From: Tyto alba | Taxonomy: Eukaryota; Chordata; Aves; Strigiformes; Tytonidae | DNA: 64,000 bases | Direction of reading: 5' to 3' | Assembly: GCF_018691265.1 (NCBI RefSeq) | Contig: NW_024881283.1 | Coordinates: 10,349,731-10,413,730, forward strand | Part shown: positions 14,830-28,679 of the stretch, piece after piece | How positions within the stretch are numbered: the stretch's first letter is position 1 | Layout: each line of letters begins with the position of its first letter | Notes under the pieces: generated by a model | What the model saw: the letters and a program-made list of their open reading frames with translations, nothing else | Database searches by the model: none | What the model was told of the DNA's origin: nothing | Program-made: the position numbers and the translations under genes

Positions 14830-15310
14830 ATGACAGATTTCAGGGGAGCATTAGTAATTAGGAGCTCCACTCTCATCAAGGAAAATAATTAGTGAGAATG
14901 CATGCAGTTTACAAAAGCAGTTCAATTAAAGAGAATAACAAGCTTTTTACAGCAACAAAGGAAGGACTAAGTAGACCTCAGTGAGTAAATAAAGCTATAA
15001 TCAGTGTGATTAATTTAAAATCTCAGGAAGGCATGAATTGGATTGATATTCCAAAAGTCTAATGTGTCTCATGGGATCTCAGAAGAAATCATTTCACATT
15101 TCAGGGGGAATATGAGGCCTCATTAATTGTGAGCAACAAGAAAAAGTGAAAAACTGACAAATGTTAATTTGCTATAAATTTCTTCAGAAGCACAGATTTT
15201 GACTAGTGTTTTCATGAGGCTCATACAAAAATCTGTGTATGTTGCCTGGCTAAAATGAAATTAAAGAAAGGTTTAGGAATGAATTGGCAGGCATTTTAAC
15301 CAAGATCCTT
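14830..15310. other. Candidate conserved non-coding element (AT-rich block)
   Basis: A stop-rich, AT-rich block with many TAAT/ATTA cores, TTCAATTAAAG and AATCAGTGTGATTAATT-type motifs, bordered by GC-rich sequence on both sides. The style matches deeply conserved enhancers in gene deserts. Conservation cannot be measured here, so this is a pattern-based guess. Confidence 0.3.
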
Positions 15311-18300
15311 CAAAACCTCCTTCATCTGAGGGCAGCTGGGAAGCAACCTTGATGGGAGGGATTTTTATCGCCGGTGAGGCTGAGCAGTGGCACTTTATGG
15401 CAGAAAAGGGGCTACACAAAATGGTCAGGTCTTAGATTGCCACACGTGAGAACAGGCAGAAGTTCACGGGCAGGAAGGAGCGTGCAGCCTGCAGGAAGGC
15501 ATCTCAGGGAACCAAAGGAGCCGGAGCTCCCCGGCGCGTGGGCCCGAGCCCAGAGGCCTTTGGGGAAGGAAGGGGAAGGTGCCTGTGACCCCCCTGCAGT
15601 GACAGCAATTTCGTCTCCACCTCATCCTCTGCCCAGCTTGGCATTTGCTTCCCTGACATTTTTTTTTTTTTTTTCCCCTCCTCTGTCCTGGCAGTATTGT
15701 GGGGACTCACTAGTGCCATTTCTGTTGCTCCTGAAAGATGTCAGTGCTACTGGTATTGCTGCCACCAGCGCATCGCTTCTCCTACATCTGAAATCTGGCT
15801 CTTCTCCATAGCTAATTTTGGGATACAACAAACCCTAAACAGCTGGACAAGAACTTGGGCTGTAAATTGTAACCAGCTTTAATTCAGTTCATTTCCCACA
15901 GGTGACTGATGGCTTTATGGTGCTTTACTACACTTCGTAATAATTTAAAACAGATATTTAGTGCACCTATAAAATCTCTTTCACAATGTGCTGGGGAAGG
16001 AAAGCAGTATAAACATTCTTCGGGCTTTTGGTTGGGTTGGAAAATGTTGACAGATCGGTCTGCAGAGTCGCCGCTGGGGTAGAGGAGGGGGTGCTGGGTG
16101 TCTGCAGGGGCTGGTGGGCATGTGCTGCGCTGGGCAGCGCGGGGACCCGGGCAGCCCTTTGGCCACCCAGGGCTGGAGCGTGGTTTCCCTAGTCCTGGCT
16201 GCCCTCTGTGCAGGGGGTGTCCTGGTCTGCGTCCTGCAGAGGCAGATTTTGATTTAACTGTGTGGCATGTATTAAAATGGCACCCCGAGATGTGCATCGG
16301 CGTATTTGCTGTGGGATTTCCCTTGTGTGTTAAACTTGGCAGAGGCGCGTTCGGCGCTGACGAGCATGACGCGCCGCAGGGCAGGAGCGGGCTGTTGCAG
16401 GACGGTCCCCCTGCCCCTTTTCCCACTGCCGGGCAGGCACAGGTTTTCCTCTCAGACACCTGCAGAACCGGGCGTTTCTGAAACTGTGGCTTTACATGAC
16501 AGAGGCCCAGCTGCTTGTAAATGTGAGGCCGTAAGAAATTACTGTGCTCGAAACAGCCGCTCAGTTCTCGGCGATGCTTTTCTTTCTAAGTTAAACCCAA
16601 CCCCTACCTCAGTCTTTACCACTTTATCCTTAAATTCTCTGCCTATTCCTCTATTTCTTGCCATAAAAATGCCTTATTTCCTTCTAAACCCAGGTGTATT
16701 TGCTGCTTTGGGACCTTAAGAGGGGCCTTGCCTTGCAGGATTGCTCTGTTTTAGTGGAAAGAAAAAGAATGACCACATCTGGAAGGGCGCCTGTGCAGGG
16801 GCGTTTCAAGGTCTGGGGCTTCACTGTGCTCCTTGTTACTGAACCCCTTTGCTTTCAGGGAACCTTTGTTTATGGGGATTTCTAAATTTTCTCTGCTTAG
16901 ATCCAGACAGGGATAATGCTGAAATCTGTCCTTGAAGCCAGGAAACCTCTTGGTAATGCTTCAGTCTAGAAATGCCATATTTATCCCAAGGCAGACAATT
17001 CTTGGGTCTGATTTTGCTGCAGAACACAAGATTTAATAATATGCTTCGATTAATATTTTTCATACTTTCTTATTTTTCTAATGTTTCCAGTATGCTCAAC
17101 TTCTCTACTCAGTACTTTTCAGTGGAAAAAGAAACATCATTTCAGCGTCTCAAAATTGATGATTTACATGACAATTATCACTGAATAAGCACCTCTGATT
17201 ACTGGATCTTTCACTCTAGACTAGGCAATGCATTGCAGAGAGGTTTTGAGCAGTTAAGTGTACAAATACACCAGCCTGCTCCGTTCCCCTCATCTTGCAG
17301 AGCAGAGAAACCTTGGCATGCATCCAGTGAGTTAGCTAGGCGAAACCTCCTTCTTGGAAATACACGTTGGTTTCTTCTAATTCAATTATGTTTCTCAAGG
17401 TTTCCTCTTGCTAAATGTGGTAAAATTGTGTCTTAGCCGAAGAAAACAAATACTCCAGCGCAGTATGCTGTATATCAGTCTCTTGTGGCACCCCAGAGAG
17501 AGAGATGTGGTATTTAGAGCAGACATCTGAGCAGGTAGAAGCAAAACATGCCCTAATTAAAAATACAGCTGGATAAAGAGAGGTCTGCTGTGGTCCTGCC
17601 AGCCCCCGGAGGCACGCCAGGCTGGGCTCTGCTGGGTGGGTGAGCAGAGCGCGGGCAGATGCAGAGGTGATGGTACGTGACAGGGCTTATGTCCGTGCCT
17701 GCTGAAGAGGCTCCAGGACTCCCCTGGTCAGACAAAGGTCAGTCTCCAGTTGGGAAACCTGGTAAAAACTTGCAGGAGAAGCATAATTCCAAATTCTGAT
17801 TCTAAAAGGTATGAAGTTGTTACCTTGTTAGTGTTGCCTGGGTCTGGACGTGGCTGTTAAAAGCAGCCTGCCCGGGCAACGCCGGGCTGCCCCTGGTTGG
17901 GCAGGGGCACATGGCACCCACCAAAACAAGGCGTTAGGCTTTGCGGGCGTCCAGCCAGACGGGTGCCGAGGGCAGCGGCTCCCCCCCCAGCTGGGCTCTG
18001 CAGGCAGCCCTGGGGCGGGGGGCTCGCCCGCGCCGCCGTGCTGGCACTCGCCCCACCTTCCTGAGCCCACCTCGCCACGGCTGGCGAGGGGCTGCTGCTG
18101 CTCTTCCACTCGTGCGATGGCCAGAGGCACAACCGGTCGTGCCTGACTCCCATCACATACTGAAGCAGATTAAGAGGGAATTTCAGTTTGCACTTCTTCA
18201 GATTTTGGGTTAATTTCCCCCCGAAGCCTTCCCCCCCCCCCCCCAGCATTATGAATGATTTTTCAAATTTAAGTTTACTGTTTATGTGAACCTTGTCTGT

Positions 18301-19190
18301 GAACTCTGCAGTAGTTTGTGTCATAATGTGAAGGGTAGCATGAAAATAACCTTTCCATAAATAACTGCTGAATGCCGGGGAGCACCTGCAGCATGAATGA
18401 AAAATCAGAGGCGATAGGGCTATTTCAGCAAGTTCACATTCCAACCAACCTCTCTGCAGCAGAAGAAAATGCTATAGCAATACCTCCCCATACTGTTCAT
18501 TTGCACGGGAGAAGGATCAGCATTTGCATTAAGTTCTCCAAAGTTTTGATAACCTTATTTCCCCCGCGGGGTTTTTCAGGCAGGATAATGTATAGCCTGT
18601 TGTTGTATGTTCCGAATTCCATTTGTGAGAGATCAGTATTTTATTGCCAGACCAGCATTTAAAAATTGCTTTCTATTTTCTTAGCTTTGTGGGAATTTAT
18701 GGTCCCCGGAGTGGAAAGAAAAGGATTTTTTGATAAGATGTAGGCTTGATTTTTATTTATTCCTTTCAGTGGGAATCTTTGCCCCATGGATTAATTTTGC
18801 TAGTTACAAAAAGTAGTTACTGAGGGTGCCTGGCTCTTTCCTGCAGAGGTGCTGCAGCCGAAGCTCACGGCGTGTGGCCCGGGTCCCCAGGCACGGGAAG
18901 GCTTTTCTCCAGCTGCAGGCACACGGCTTCAGAAGCGCCTGGTGATTTGAGTGCCCGGCCACCAGCATCGCGAGGCAGGCACTTCCAAAGGCGCGTCCTT
19001 TAGCTTTTCCTAAAAATAGGACCTCTTTGAGGCGTTTCAAGTTTCTTCCTTTGTTCCTCTCTTTATGCCACCCTTTAGCAGCCGCTGGGGCCAGCCATGT
19101 ATTATACTCCAATACCTCCCTACAGGCTGCCTTCTGCCTGACGATCCCAGTGCCTTCAGATCCCTGCCGCACGTTTCTGCTCATTCATGC
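15311..19190. other. Non-coding flank, no gene recognised
   Basis: Contains a T16 run (15659-15674), GC-rich sequence around 16030-16240 and 17860-18090, and a C14 run (18231-18244). AT-rich sequence at 18270-18800 carries motifs of the same type as other candidate enhancer blocks. No gene was seen. Confidence 0.55.
18231..18244. repeat. C14 homopolymer
   Basis: Fourteen C on the plus strand, a G14 run on the minus strand with potential for G-rich structure. Confidence 0.9.
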
Positions 19191-19264
19191 CATCCCGCCC
19201 GTCCCTGCAGAGCTGGCTGTTCCCAGAGAAGCAGCCGGCTGATGCGCCCCAGAAGCTGGAATTG

Positions 19265-19286
19265 CCTCCTCCTCCTCCTCCTCCTC
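19265..19286. repeat. (CCT)n microsatellite
   Basis: About seven CCT units at the low edge of a GC-rich block. Confidence 0.9.
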
Positions 19287-19289
19287 CCG

Positions 19290-19595
19290 TCCCCCAGTGC
19301 TGCCTTTGCGCCGGCCGTGCTCCTCGCCCGACGTGGCTGCGAGCCGCTCTCTCCAGCGCGCGATTTCGAAGGGCTGGCAGGTCTCTGGCAGCTTGCCCCG
19401 TGCCCCGGCGAGGCCGGGGAGCCCGAGCGTGCGAGCAGCCGCGGTCCTGCGGGGCTGCTCCGGGCCGTGCTGCGCTGGGTGGCCCCGGTGCAGCGATGCC
19501 GGGTGTCGGGGCCGTGTCCGTGTGCTCCCCACGGCCCCTGGCCGGCTCCCTGCCCGGCGCTACCTTCCAGCTCCAGGAGGTGCGTCAACGTGCCC
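19290..19595. other. GC-rich, CpG-dense block in the downstream flank
   Basis: Many CpGs by eye and bordered by ordinary sequence. Long open frames on both strands at once indicate base composition and not a gene. No protein family was recognised. Confidence 0.55.
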
Positions 19596-19599
19596 GCTG

Positions 19600-22500
19600 A
19601 GTTTTCCACTTGTTATTGGCGGAAACATCTATCAAAATGTCTCCTCTTCACTGCTCTCCTGAAGGTCAGAGGCTTTGGTGCAGATCACAGAAGTTATTCT
19701 TGGGGTAGTGGTTTGGGCTGTGCGCCCCTCCAGCACCGCTGTGCTCGGAGATCCTGAAAATGCATGGGTTCCTTTCCTGAGACATTATCAGAGAAACTTG
19801 CTAATTGCTGCTAATTAATCCTGCGTATGGTTTGTCATGTTTATGGGCAGATGAAGTATAATTTTCTTCCCCTTCTCGACAAATTGAGAACATTTAAGCC
19901 TTTTGTATGGCTTGTTATATTGTCACATTCCAAACCCTACAGTTACTGAAATACTTAGTAATTGGCTTGTATTCCTGTGATACTTGATAACTACATGTTG
20001 CTGTTTTTTTTTTTTCTAGTCCTGTAGTACTCCGTGTATTTTCATGTCATGTGGCAAATTAATTCCATTTTAACATCTAGATTTTTCTCTGAACACTTTC
20101 AGCATCACGGTCCCTGTGAGACTGGTCTGCGTGGTCTCTGCCCGCCTGGGGTGACGTTCCCTGGGCTGCACACACGCGCACACTTCTGCACCCTCCCGAG
20201 AGGTTTTCGGGTGCGCGTGGAACTGCGGCCACGGCCTGCCGCCCCGCACAGCGGGCGAGGAGCACTGCAGGAGCTCCAGGCTCTTCAGGTCCCTGGGCTT
20301 GCCCTGGCTTTTTCCATGGTGGGAACTGCCCGTGCCCCTGCAGACTGCAGCCAGACCACGCTGCCGGCAGCTGCAGAGTATGGCATTTGCTACTGTTAAT
20401 TGTACGTCTTTGCCTGGAGGTGTCTCTGCTCAGCTTTGTAGCTAATTCCAAGCAGAATCTTGTGAAAAGTTTGGATAAAATAAAGCTAAACAGAGTTTTG
20501 TGCCTGCTTGTCCACTTCTGTGCCGTGGCTGGGAAAGAACTGCTGGTGCGGGGAAGGTGATGAGTAAAAGCCTTTTCTGGGTGCAGATATCAGCATCGGT
20601 GGTACAGATAACTTCCCGAAGCTCCTGAAAACTGGGTTCTGAGGTCGTCTTGTTTCCAGAGGGGATAGACATTAATTCTTTAGCATTTTATGACCTTAAC
20701 TTGCTGTCAGCTTCTAAGGGAAAGAACCTTTTAAGAAGTCTTTCAGTCCAGCCCTTGTCCCCCCAAAATTCTATTCTTCTAAACCAGCCATGGAATAGCA
20801 GCACTGACTCTGCTAATGTCATCATACTTGTTGCTTCTTGATAGCAACACTGGAGAGATGGATCTTCCCTTCCCTCCAGGGGCAATGAGAGCTTAAAAAC
20901 GCCCTATCCTGCCTCCACTTCCTTCATTTGGCAGATTTTTGGTAGTTTATATAATTTGGCAGTGATCCTCTGTCTAAACCATGTCCAACATTTCATGCAA
21001 TAAACTTAATGGACTTTTCCATCTTTGAACAGCTGAATTCTTTCTGAGCAGCTGCTCTGGGTTATTGATGGCCTAATTAGAGTGCTGCCTTAGGCCTGCC
21101 ACCAGCCTAGGAAAGACTTTTTTGCATATCCCGGTGTACAAGAGCAACAAAGCGTTTCTGAATGATCTTGCTTAAAGGAAGGGAGCACCTAGGGTTTGGA
21201 TTGCCACAGCGCAGACGTGGAGTCTGGGGAGAACAAAACGGCGAGTGCCGGGGAAGCCGTTGCCACGGCTGACGGGCGAGACCCCGCCGCGGGCACGGGG
21301 AGCGTGCCGAGACATCAGCGAGCCCCGCAGGAATACTTGTGACCGGCTTCATGCAAAATGTTTGTCTTTTTGGGGTGGGGGACTGCGTGGAGAGGCCAAG
21401 CTGTCGGTCCGTGGGTCTCTGCAAGCCCTGGCAGGGAAAGTAGCATTTCTTTCACTGCTACCTTTTGAGAAAATTTAAACAGTTTTAGATTGCTTCCAAA
21501 TGTTCATTGGAGGCTTCGTAATGAAAATTATTCTCTTCCCCCCATGGAAAACAATAACATTGCCCTTTCAACCCAGGTTTGTTGTTTATTTCATCAATCA
21601 CCCTTGCTTGGTAGCTCATTTCAAAGGAGTGCCATGACAACTTTCTTGGGTGTGAAAATTGGAATTTCAGTTCTTGTGCTTGCATACAGAAGTCACCTGG
21701 CATGTGTCCACCGGTGAGTTAGTCCAGCCTGCCTCATCAGACCTCAGCTCTGAGGGGAATAAAAATCCCAATGTTGCTTTCTGGGACCATTCTGCAGCAT
21801 CCACCTCAATCGCACCGTGCTAGAAAACATTTGGGATTGCAAATTTGATTACCAGACCTTTCTAGCTATCAGAATTTAATGGAAAAAAGCCTAAAGGGAG
21901 TAAGAACAAATTCAAAAGGTTTCCAAATCTCGTATTTAACATTCATGGTCATTTAAATAGTTCTTTCGGTCCAAGTTAGAGTGCTCACCTAACAGACCTG
22001 CCTTTTGCAGACAAGGCTGAAAGCGATGAGGAGAGAAAAAGCCTCATTCAATTAGTCTGGAAGGGCCAGGTCCTCCAAGAAGCCATTTGGACTGTAGTCT
22101 TTAAGATAATTGTGGGTTTGTGCTTGCGTAAACGGATGCCAGAGGGCTGCTCCTTCCAAACTGCTTTTAAACCCAACACGCCCATGGTGTGCACTGTAAA
22201 TCCTGTTAGAAATAAATAAATAAACCCACCAACAAACGATTCAGCCCTTAGAATCTCAGACGGGTTTGTTTGTGTTATTTTCATTTGCCTGGGTAATCGA
22301 ATTTGTTGGAATTAGGGGTTTGTCTGGATAATAACATTTTCTAACCCTCTGGAACAGAAGAGGGCTGTGGTGAATACCGATGTACAGAGTGCTGTATTGA
22401 TTGGAATAAACTGGCCCTAGATAGCATCAATTACCCACTTCTGATGGATGTTTGCTTGCTGGCTGCCAGGTTTGGATTGCACAGCATTAGCCACCATTTC

Positions 22501-25500
22501 TGTCTGCTAGAAATGCTCGAAAGAAAATGTCCCTCTGCCTTTGCTGGGGACCTCGGGCAGGTGGGGGAGCCCCGCAGTGCTGGCGGATGCGGGGGAGCGG
22601 GCACCCTGGCATCCCTGTGAAAGCAGGGGGGGAGCCTGTGCCTTGGCAGCCCGTCAGACCACGCACTGATCGCAGCGCTCAGCACGAGCCTCTGTGGCCA
22701 GCCTACTTAGCTAATTGCCTCTTTACTAATGTTCTTTGGCGATGACTAAAGTCAGACGCTGCCAGATGTTTGGTGACAGAAACGAGGGCACCCGTAATGG
22801 CTTGTGAAACACCCTCAAGGCTGTTCCCCCACCTGGTTCTGCAGGGTGAGACAGAGGACAAGTAGTGTCCATAGTTTGTAAGCACGAGTGTAGGTGATCG
22901 CTAAGCCGTACCGTATCTGAGACAAATCCTGCCCTGTTAATGGTTAAAAATCTGTAATGTAGATCATTTGTGTTCTTCTATATATGCCCTCCTCTATGTG
23001 AAGGAAAAAACGCAGCAGCTACATTTAATTTTTCCAGTTTCCCCAGGGTTGTTCAGACCAGAAGAGATTTGCGTGATGATCCCTCCTGCTCAGATGTCTG
23101 ACGTGTCCAGACCAGATCCTGACAGGCTCAGAGCCTTCAAGGAGTTTTGGGGTTAGAGACAAAGTATGTTTTGTGCCATGGAATCACCAGGGCAGCAAGG
23201 CAAAATGGAAATTTAGCGGTGTCTGTATGAACAAGCTATAAAGCTAGAAATGCAATCAGGGCTGTGGGGTGTGATTATGTTGCAGTGCATCAACAGGACC
23301 AGAACTCACTCTAGAAGACAAACTACTCCAATTGTATTACTTATTGTAGCCGCATGATCATCTGCAGGATAGATTGGGATTAGCATTGTAGTAACAACCT
23401 GCTGCTTAACACCCAGCTACTCAAGTCTCTCTAATGCTTCTGTGAGCTGAAGGAGTCCTCCCCCACCAAGCTCTGCCTCTGTCTGAGGAGACAAGAGTGG
23501 CAAAGCCATTAGCTTGGAGCATATTCGTTAATGTGGCATAAGCAGCTAAAGAAGATGTATTTATGTTCCTTCATTTGCAATTGATAATCTCAAGAATGAG
23601 AGGCTGGTAATAAATTTTCTCACTGGGTCTTCTATCCCTCTGCAGCCCACGCTGCAGAAGGGAATAGGCAGCTCATTTGCATAAGATAATGAAACTGCAG
23701 CAAAATAGTAAAATTGCAAAGCAACTTTGTTTTAATAATGACAGATGCTTCTTAAACACTTTAATTATGTCTCTCAGAGCAGTTTTACCTAGGCCACAAA
23801 AAGGGAAAGCAATACTGCTGAAATACTTGGAATAAAACTCATTCCCTTCCGCCAACTTGAAGTGTCCTCCAAACCAAAACTTTTCTCCTTTGCTCAAATG
23901 CTTTTCTGGCTCAGGGAACGCCTGTTTCGGGTCCCGAGAGAGCACAGGCAGGTGACCCCCGCGGGGGTGGGATGGCGGGGGCTGCAGGCGGGGGGTCCCA
24001 GACACTGGCCTGGCCATCACAGGCGGGGGGGACAGCGTTTGTTCCAGCTCTGAGCAGGCGGGACAGCAGCCCGGGCAGGTCCGTGTGCCGCTGGCAGCGG
24101 GGTGCTGGGGCCTCTGGGTTCTTGTTCCGTTTGGATTTCTGGAGGTGGCTGCGGGCTCTCCCCGGGGTTTGCCGCTCGCTGCAGTCCCAGAGGGGTGAGC
24201 ACCCTGCTCCTGCTGCCCAGCCTGCGCCCCCGCTGCAGGAGAGCGAACCGTGGGTCCCCTCGGCACCCACAGCCCCCCCCCCCCGGCACCGAGCAGCGCG
24301 GGGGGCTGCCGCCGGCTCTGCAAAAATGGTGCAAATCTCTGCGGTTAATGATACCCCCAATAACAACAGTGCTAGCAGCAGCCTAAACTTCCCTGAGCAA
24401 AATTTGCTGTCAAAGTGTAGCAGACACTTCGCTATAAAGAAGCAGTGAATGGTGCATCCAACAAAGCACAGGGAGAAAGATAAACACATTAATGGAGAAA
24501 AAGACATAATGTGAGTAAACAGCATGAACGTAGAAAATGGAAAGAAATTCTGGGCAGCAGGGGAGGATGAAAATAAGCTAACTAGTGCTGAAGGGTAAAA
24601 AGCCCTAAAAGGATGGGATGGTCTGTGCCTGAAATCTTTCTGCAGCACACTTCCAGCCTTTTTTGCAGGGATTTATCTAACCCTGTACTCTGTCATGTGC
24701 TCCCTTTCTTCCTGTAACGATGCCCCTTTCCCTTCTGCAGGCAATGGGGCTCTGGTTCCGCCTGCTGCCCTTTAGTGCCCACAAACAGAAGCCACTCCAG
24801 ACCCGGTCCTGCTTTCAGCCAATGCAGAGTCTCTTTGGGGTTGTGAAGTATTAGCTGCATCACAGTTACTTTGCTAATCTACGAAAACCATTTCAAGGCA
24901 CATTATATACAGAGCCCATATGTTACTTCAGTGCTGCCAAAAGAGTTCTTGTTTACTAAGATCATGCTTTCAGTCGGTGTTCAGAGTGTACTAAATAGCA
25001 CCATTGATACTACTTAAAATAAAAGGTGTCAGCACCCTGTCTGCCCCAGCAAATTGCTCAGCACTTTCAGCTCTGAAAACATCCCCGTGCACTAACGCCT
25101 CCAGCTGAGCTGCTGCTGCTCGCTCGGTCTGGCAGCGGGGCCTGATTCTGCCCCGGTCCTGACCCAGCCTCGGTGCTCTCTCCTGTTGGGAAGAGCACCT
25201 GTGTGTGCTGCCCCGTCCCCCTGTGCCCGCGAGTCCGCAGGCACCGCAGGGGCTGCGTTAGGAAAGTTGTTCTTAGGTTGGGCCAGGGCGTTGTACTTCT
25301 TAATTTTTTTTTTTTTAATGTCTGGAAAAGAGGAGGAAAGCCGAAGCCACGTGTCCGTAGCTGCTGATGGTGTAAACACCCGGCAGAAGAGCAGCTCGTG
25401 GTGGGGGGTGAGCGCAGGTGTGGAGCCTGTCCCTGTCACCCGGCCCAGCCGGGTGCTGGCCGGGGCGGCTGCCCTGGGGCTGACATGACCCTCAGCCCAC

Positions 25501-28399
25501 CCTCCTGCTCTCCTCCCCTTCCTTGCCCCTCCGGGGCAGGACGTGTCTTTCAGTTGTCTGGTCTCTTCTGCTTTGTTTCGTTTCCTCTGTTTGCCTGAGC
25601 TCCTGCGAGATGCACAAGTTTCTGAGCCAGAATCCCAGATTCTTCTAGTTAAATGCAGAATGTTAACATACAGTGGCCCCACGGCTTGTTTGGTATCTCA
25701 GTTCCCGGTGAAAGTATCAGACACAGAAGTTCTTGAAGGAAAATGTCACCACATTCTCTCAAATGTCACAAGCGAGTTTGGGTTCAGGCTGGTGTACATC
25801 AAAGGCCCGGGGTAGGTTTCTTTTTGTGCCGGCTGCTTTGCTGTGAGCTGGCGAGCTCGCTTCTCTGCTGGGTTGCACCTCTTGTTGCCGTTACCCTCTG
25901 GTTCCGCAGGGCCCGGCCGGCCCCGTTCTGGCCCCGTTCCTGCTGGAAGGGGGGGGTAGCGGAGGGGGCTCCGTCGCTCCCCACTGACGTCCCCTGTGGT
26001 GCAAGTCCCTCCGGTTCCTCATCTGTGGAGCGAGGGGTGGAGGGGGGGTGAGCCGTGCTCGCCCCCGGCACGCTCAGCAAGCTCGCTCGGGGCGACGACG
26101 AAGCCGCTTCTGAAAACCGCATCGAGATCCTGAAAGGTTCTCGATGCCCGAAAGGCAAGGGCTTTTTCAAGTGGAAAGTTATTTTATTATATGTAGTTAC
26201 AGCTCCCTGTTTCCATGGTGGTTATGGGCCTGTATGTTAGCGATGCATACCCAATTCTTCTGACACGGAATGACCATCTCGCGGTCTGTTAAACCTACTC
26301 TGTAGTGTATTAGAGGAGAAGTTGGATTTCTTGCTGCCCTCATTCTCTCTGTTTCATCCCCAAATTTTCATTAAGGAAATAAGGTGTATTTTCCTGATGA
26401 AGGCATTTCGGTCCAAACTTGCCCGAGTCCCTCCTGAGTGACAACGATTTGGTTTGGTTGGAGGGAGGAGAAGGAGTTGGTGTCCACTGCGCTGGGCAGG
26501 GAGCAGGAGTGCGAGGGAGGAGGCGTGGGCTGTCGGCTGTCCTTCCCCGCGAGCAGGCACCGGGCTCTGACGTCCAGGGGCAGGGCAACGCTTGCTTGCA
26601 GATGTACAATTACCGCTTCAGAATGGGATTTTGCTGAAAGAGATACAGGTTAAAAAGTGTTCTCTCTGCTGAGCTGAAAATAAAATGTCTAAAGGTGCCT
26701 GGATGGAGCAGGGAGGTGGGAGGCTGGGCAGAGGTGCCTCTCTCACCATTTCCCAATTTTCTCCCTCTTTTGCCCGGAGGGACTAATTGGTGCTCAAAGG
26801 GAACCAATCTCCTTTTTTATGAGTGAAATCTGTTGTCTGATTAATTATTCATTTGTAGCATGATTGGCAGCTTTGAGGTGGTGGGTTCACAGTCAGTAAA
26901 AGGTGATCTGTTGACTGACAAGGTTAATTGCTGCCTCGCGTTTTTGGTGATAATGATTTATGTTGACAATTCCTCATATTCCTGGCGCAGACGGAGGTTT
27001 GCCGCGCAGGGTCAGCCGGTGCTGCCCCCGGCCTCCCTCGGCAGGCGGGAGCAGCCGTTCCCTCGCTGCAGCCCTTGGCACGTGGGAAGGGATTTCATTC
27101 CCAGAAGCAGGTCTCACACGATAAGCAATGTAGAAGAAGCTTTGTAAAGGCATCAGTTGCTTTTGCCTTTTTTCCCCTTCTTCTTTTCGCCGTGTTCTCT
27201 GCATATTGATCAGGGTTCAGAATATAAAAGTGAGACTTGGCTCTGCTCTGAAAGTCCCTCCTTGGCAGTCAAAGCCGTGGTTTTCCAGGGGGCCTGAGTG
27301 AATAGAGATGAGAAAGATTTATGAGGGTGACCCTTAAAATTAATTCAAATGGGAAGGAACTGTCTTTTAAGTCTCAGTGTACAGGAAATGGCAACTTCTG
27401 GGGATTATTTAGAAAACGCACAGCCACGGTGTCTAAAATGCCACCCTTCTACCCCGAGCACGTTTCCAGGGCAGTGCCCGTCTCTCGCAGAGAAGGCGAG
27501 GAGGGCTTTGGGGAGCAAGGCGCGCCGTGCTGCGGGAGCCCGGCGCTGGGCCTCTGCTTTTAGAGTCTGTTTTAGGGTGGCCTGGGAGGGCACGGCGCCC
27601 ATTGCTCTCATCGTTCCTGTTTCGGGAACCACAGATGTTTTCTCCCTGCCTCAGTATAATAAAGCAGAGTCATAAAGATTTCAGACTAATAAACATTGGC
27701 CTTTAGGGTGCTTTCAGCTTTTATCAGGCTAATAAGATTTTTGACTTGCGTCGAAAGGGAGAGCAGGTAAACAGAGCTTTTATGAGCCTTGGAGCCCTCT
27801 GGGGACCCGCGGGCTTGTCGGAGGGGCTCGGGTTCAAGCAGCGTTCCGTAAGGAGAAGCACGGGCAGCCTTCGGGCGAACCGCGGTGGGAGAGCGGGTCT
27901 GCTCCCCGCGGGGTGCCCGCACGGAACTGCCCGATGCCAAACTCGCCGTACAAGCGCAGGGAGAGTTGCGCTGCCTGAGCCTCCTCGTCTGTCTTACCCA
28001 CCTCTGACCGAGGGAGAAGCACGTGGGGATCTTCCCTCCCTCTCCGGGGGCTGCGGTGAAGCCCATCGTCCCGCTCCTAAACGTGCACACAGCCCCTCTG
28101 GCAAGCAGCACTAGCAGCTCTTCTGAGATGGTTGAGTTTAGTTGTGAATTGGTTTTTTTATCACTGGCTTTTTATGGCTGATTATCAGGAGAGACAGGGG
28201 ATGCCATTAAACAGCTTGGGTCTAGGTCTAAAATTTCAACAAGGAAGAAGGGAGTTGTTCAGTGTAAACAGGCATAAACTCCATTATTTTCTAGAAATTA
28301 TTTTTTATTTAAAATTTAAAACCATATTACTTCATACAGCAAACTGTGCACTTTGATATATCACAGTGTCTTAAAAAGGAAAATAATCAGAATTTTTTC
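19600..28399. other. Non-coding flank up to the distal GRIK3 poly(A) candidate
   Basis: Mixed sequence with GC-rich patches at about 20180-20360, 22540-22660, 23930-24310, 25400-25480, 25880-26110, 26480-26580 and 27790-28080, and a C12 run at 24273-24284. AT-rich blocks that resemble candidate enhancers lie at about 21830-21960, 23500-23870 and 26790-26970. No gene, RNA or transposon was recognised. Confidence 0.55.
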
Positions 28400-28415
28400 T
28401 TTTTTTTTTTTTTTT
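28400..28415. repeat. T16 homopolymer
   Basis: Sixteen T just below the distal AATAAA candidate at 28422-28427. Confidence 0.9.
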
Positions 28416-28421
28416 GGAAAT

Positions 28422-28427
28422 TTTATT
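28422..28427 (-). promoter_or_regulatory. Candidate distal poly(A) signal AATAAA before an encoded A-tract
   Basis: Minus-strand AATAAA followed by ATTTCC and then an encoded run of 16 A (T run 28400-28415 on the plus strand). It could be the distal end of the GRIK3 transcript. The encoded A-tract would also cause internal oligo-dT priming. Confidence 0.4.
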
Positions 28428-28559
28428 TACATCAGCCTAGAATGATCAGCAAGTAACACAGTTACTATGAAACCAAAATTGTTACAAAATGTTTACAAAA
28501 AACTATATTCATAGAAATTCTGCATGTCCACAAAGGAAAATCCCCTGAATGTCACGGAG

Positions 28560-28652
28560 ACCAGTTTTTTCCTTTTTTTTCCCACTCTTTTCTGTGTTTT
28601 TTTTGTTTTTTGTTTTTGTTTTTTTTTTTCCTTTTTTTTTGTCTTTTTTTGA
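28560..28652. repeat. T-rich low-complexity tract
   Basis: Repeated T runs with scattered C and G, A-rich on the minus strand, between the distal poly(A) candidate and a GC-rich block. The lysine-rich frames that cross it are artefacts. Confidence 0.85.
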
Positions 28653-28679
28653 GAAACATGTCAAAGTAAGGTAGAGACA

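Noticed and set aside
19065..19757. 230-codon plus-strand open frame
   Set aside because: It overlaps a CpG-dense GC-rich block with several open frames on both strands. Composition is biased to Ala, Pro, Arg and Ser, with no recognisable family or splice structure.
23911..24648. 245-codon minus-strand frame with a hydrophobic N-terminal part
   Set aside because: The apparent membrane-like stretch is a translation of T/C-rich DNA, and the rest is GC-rich low complexity. No homology was recognised.
1..28000. A neighbouring gene downstream of GRIK3
   Set aside because: No exon series with receptor, enzyme or structural homology and consistent splice sites could be found on either strand.
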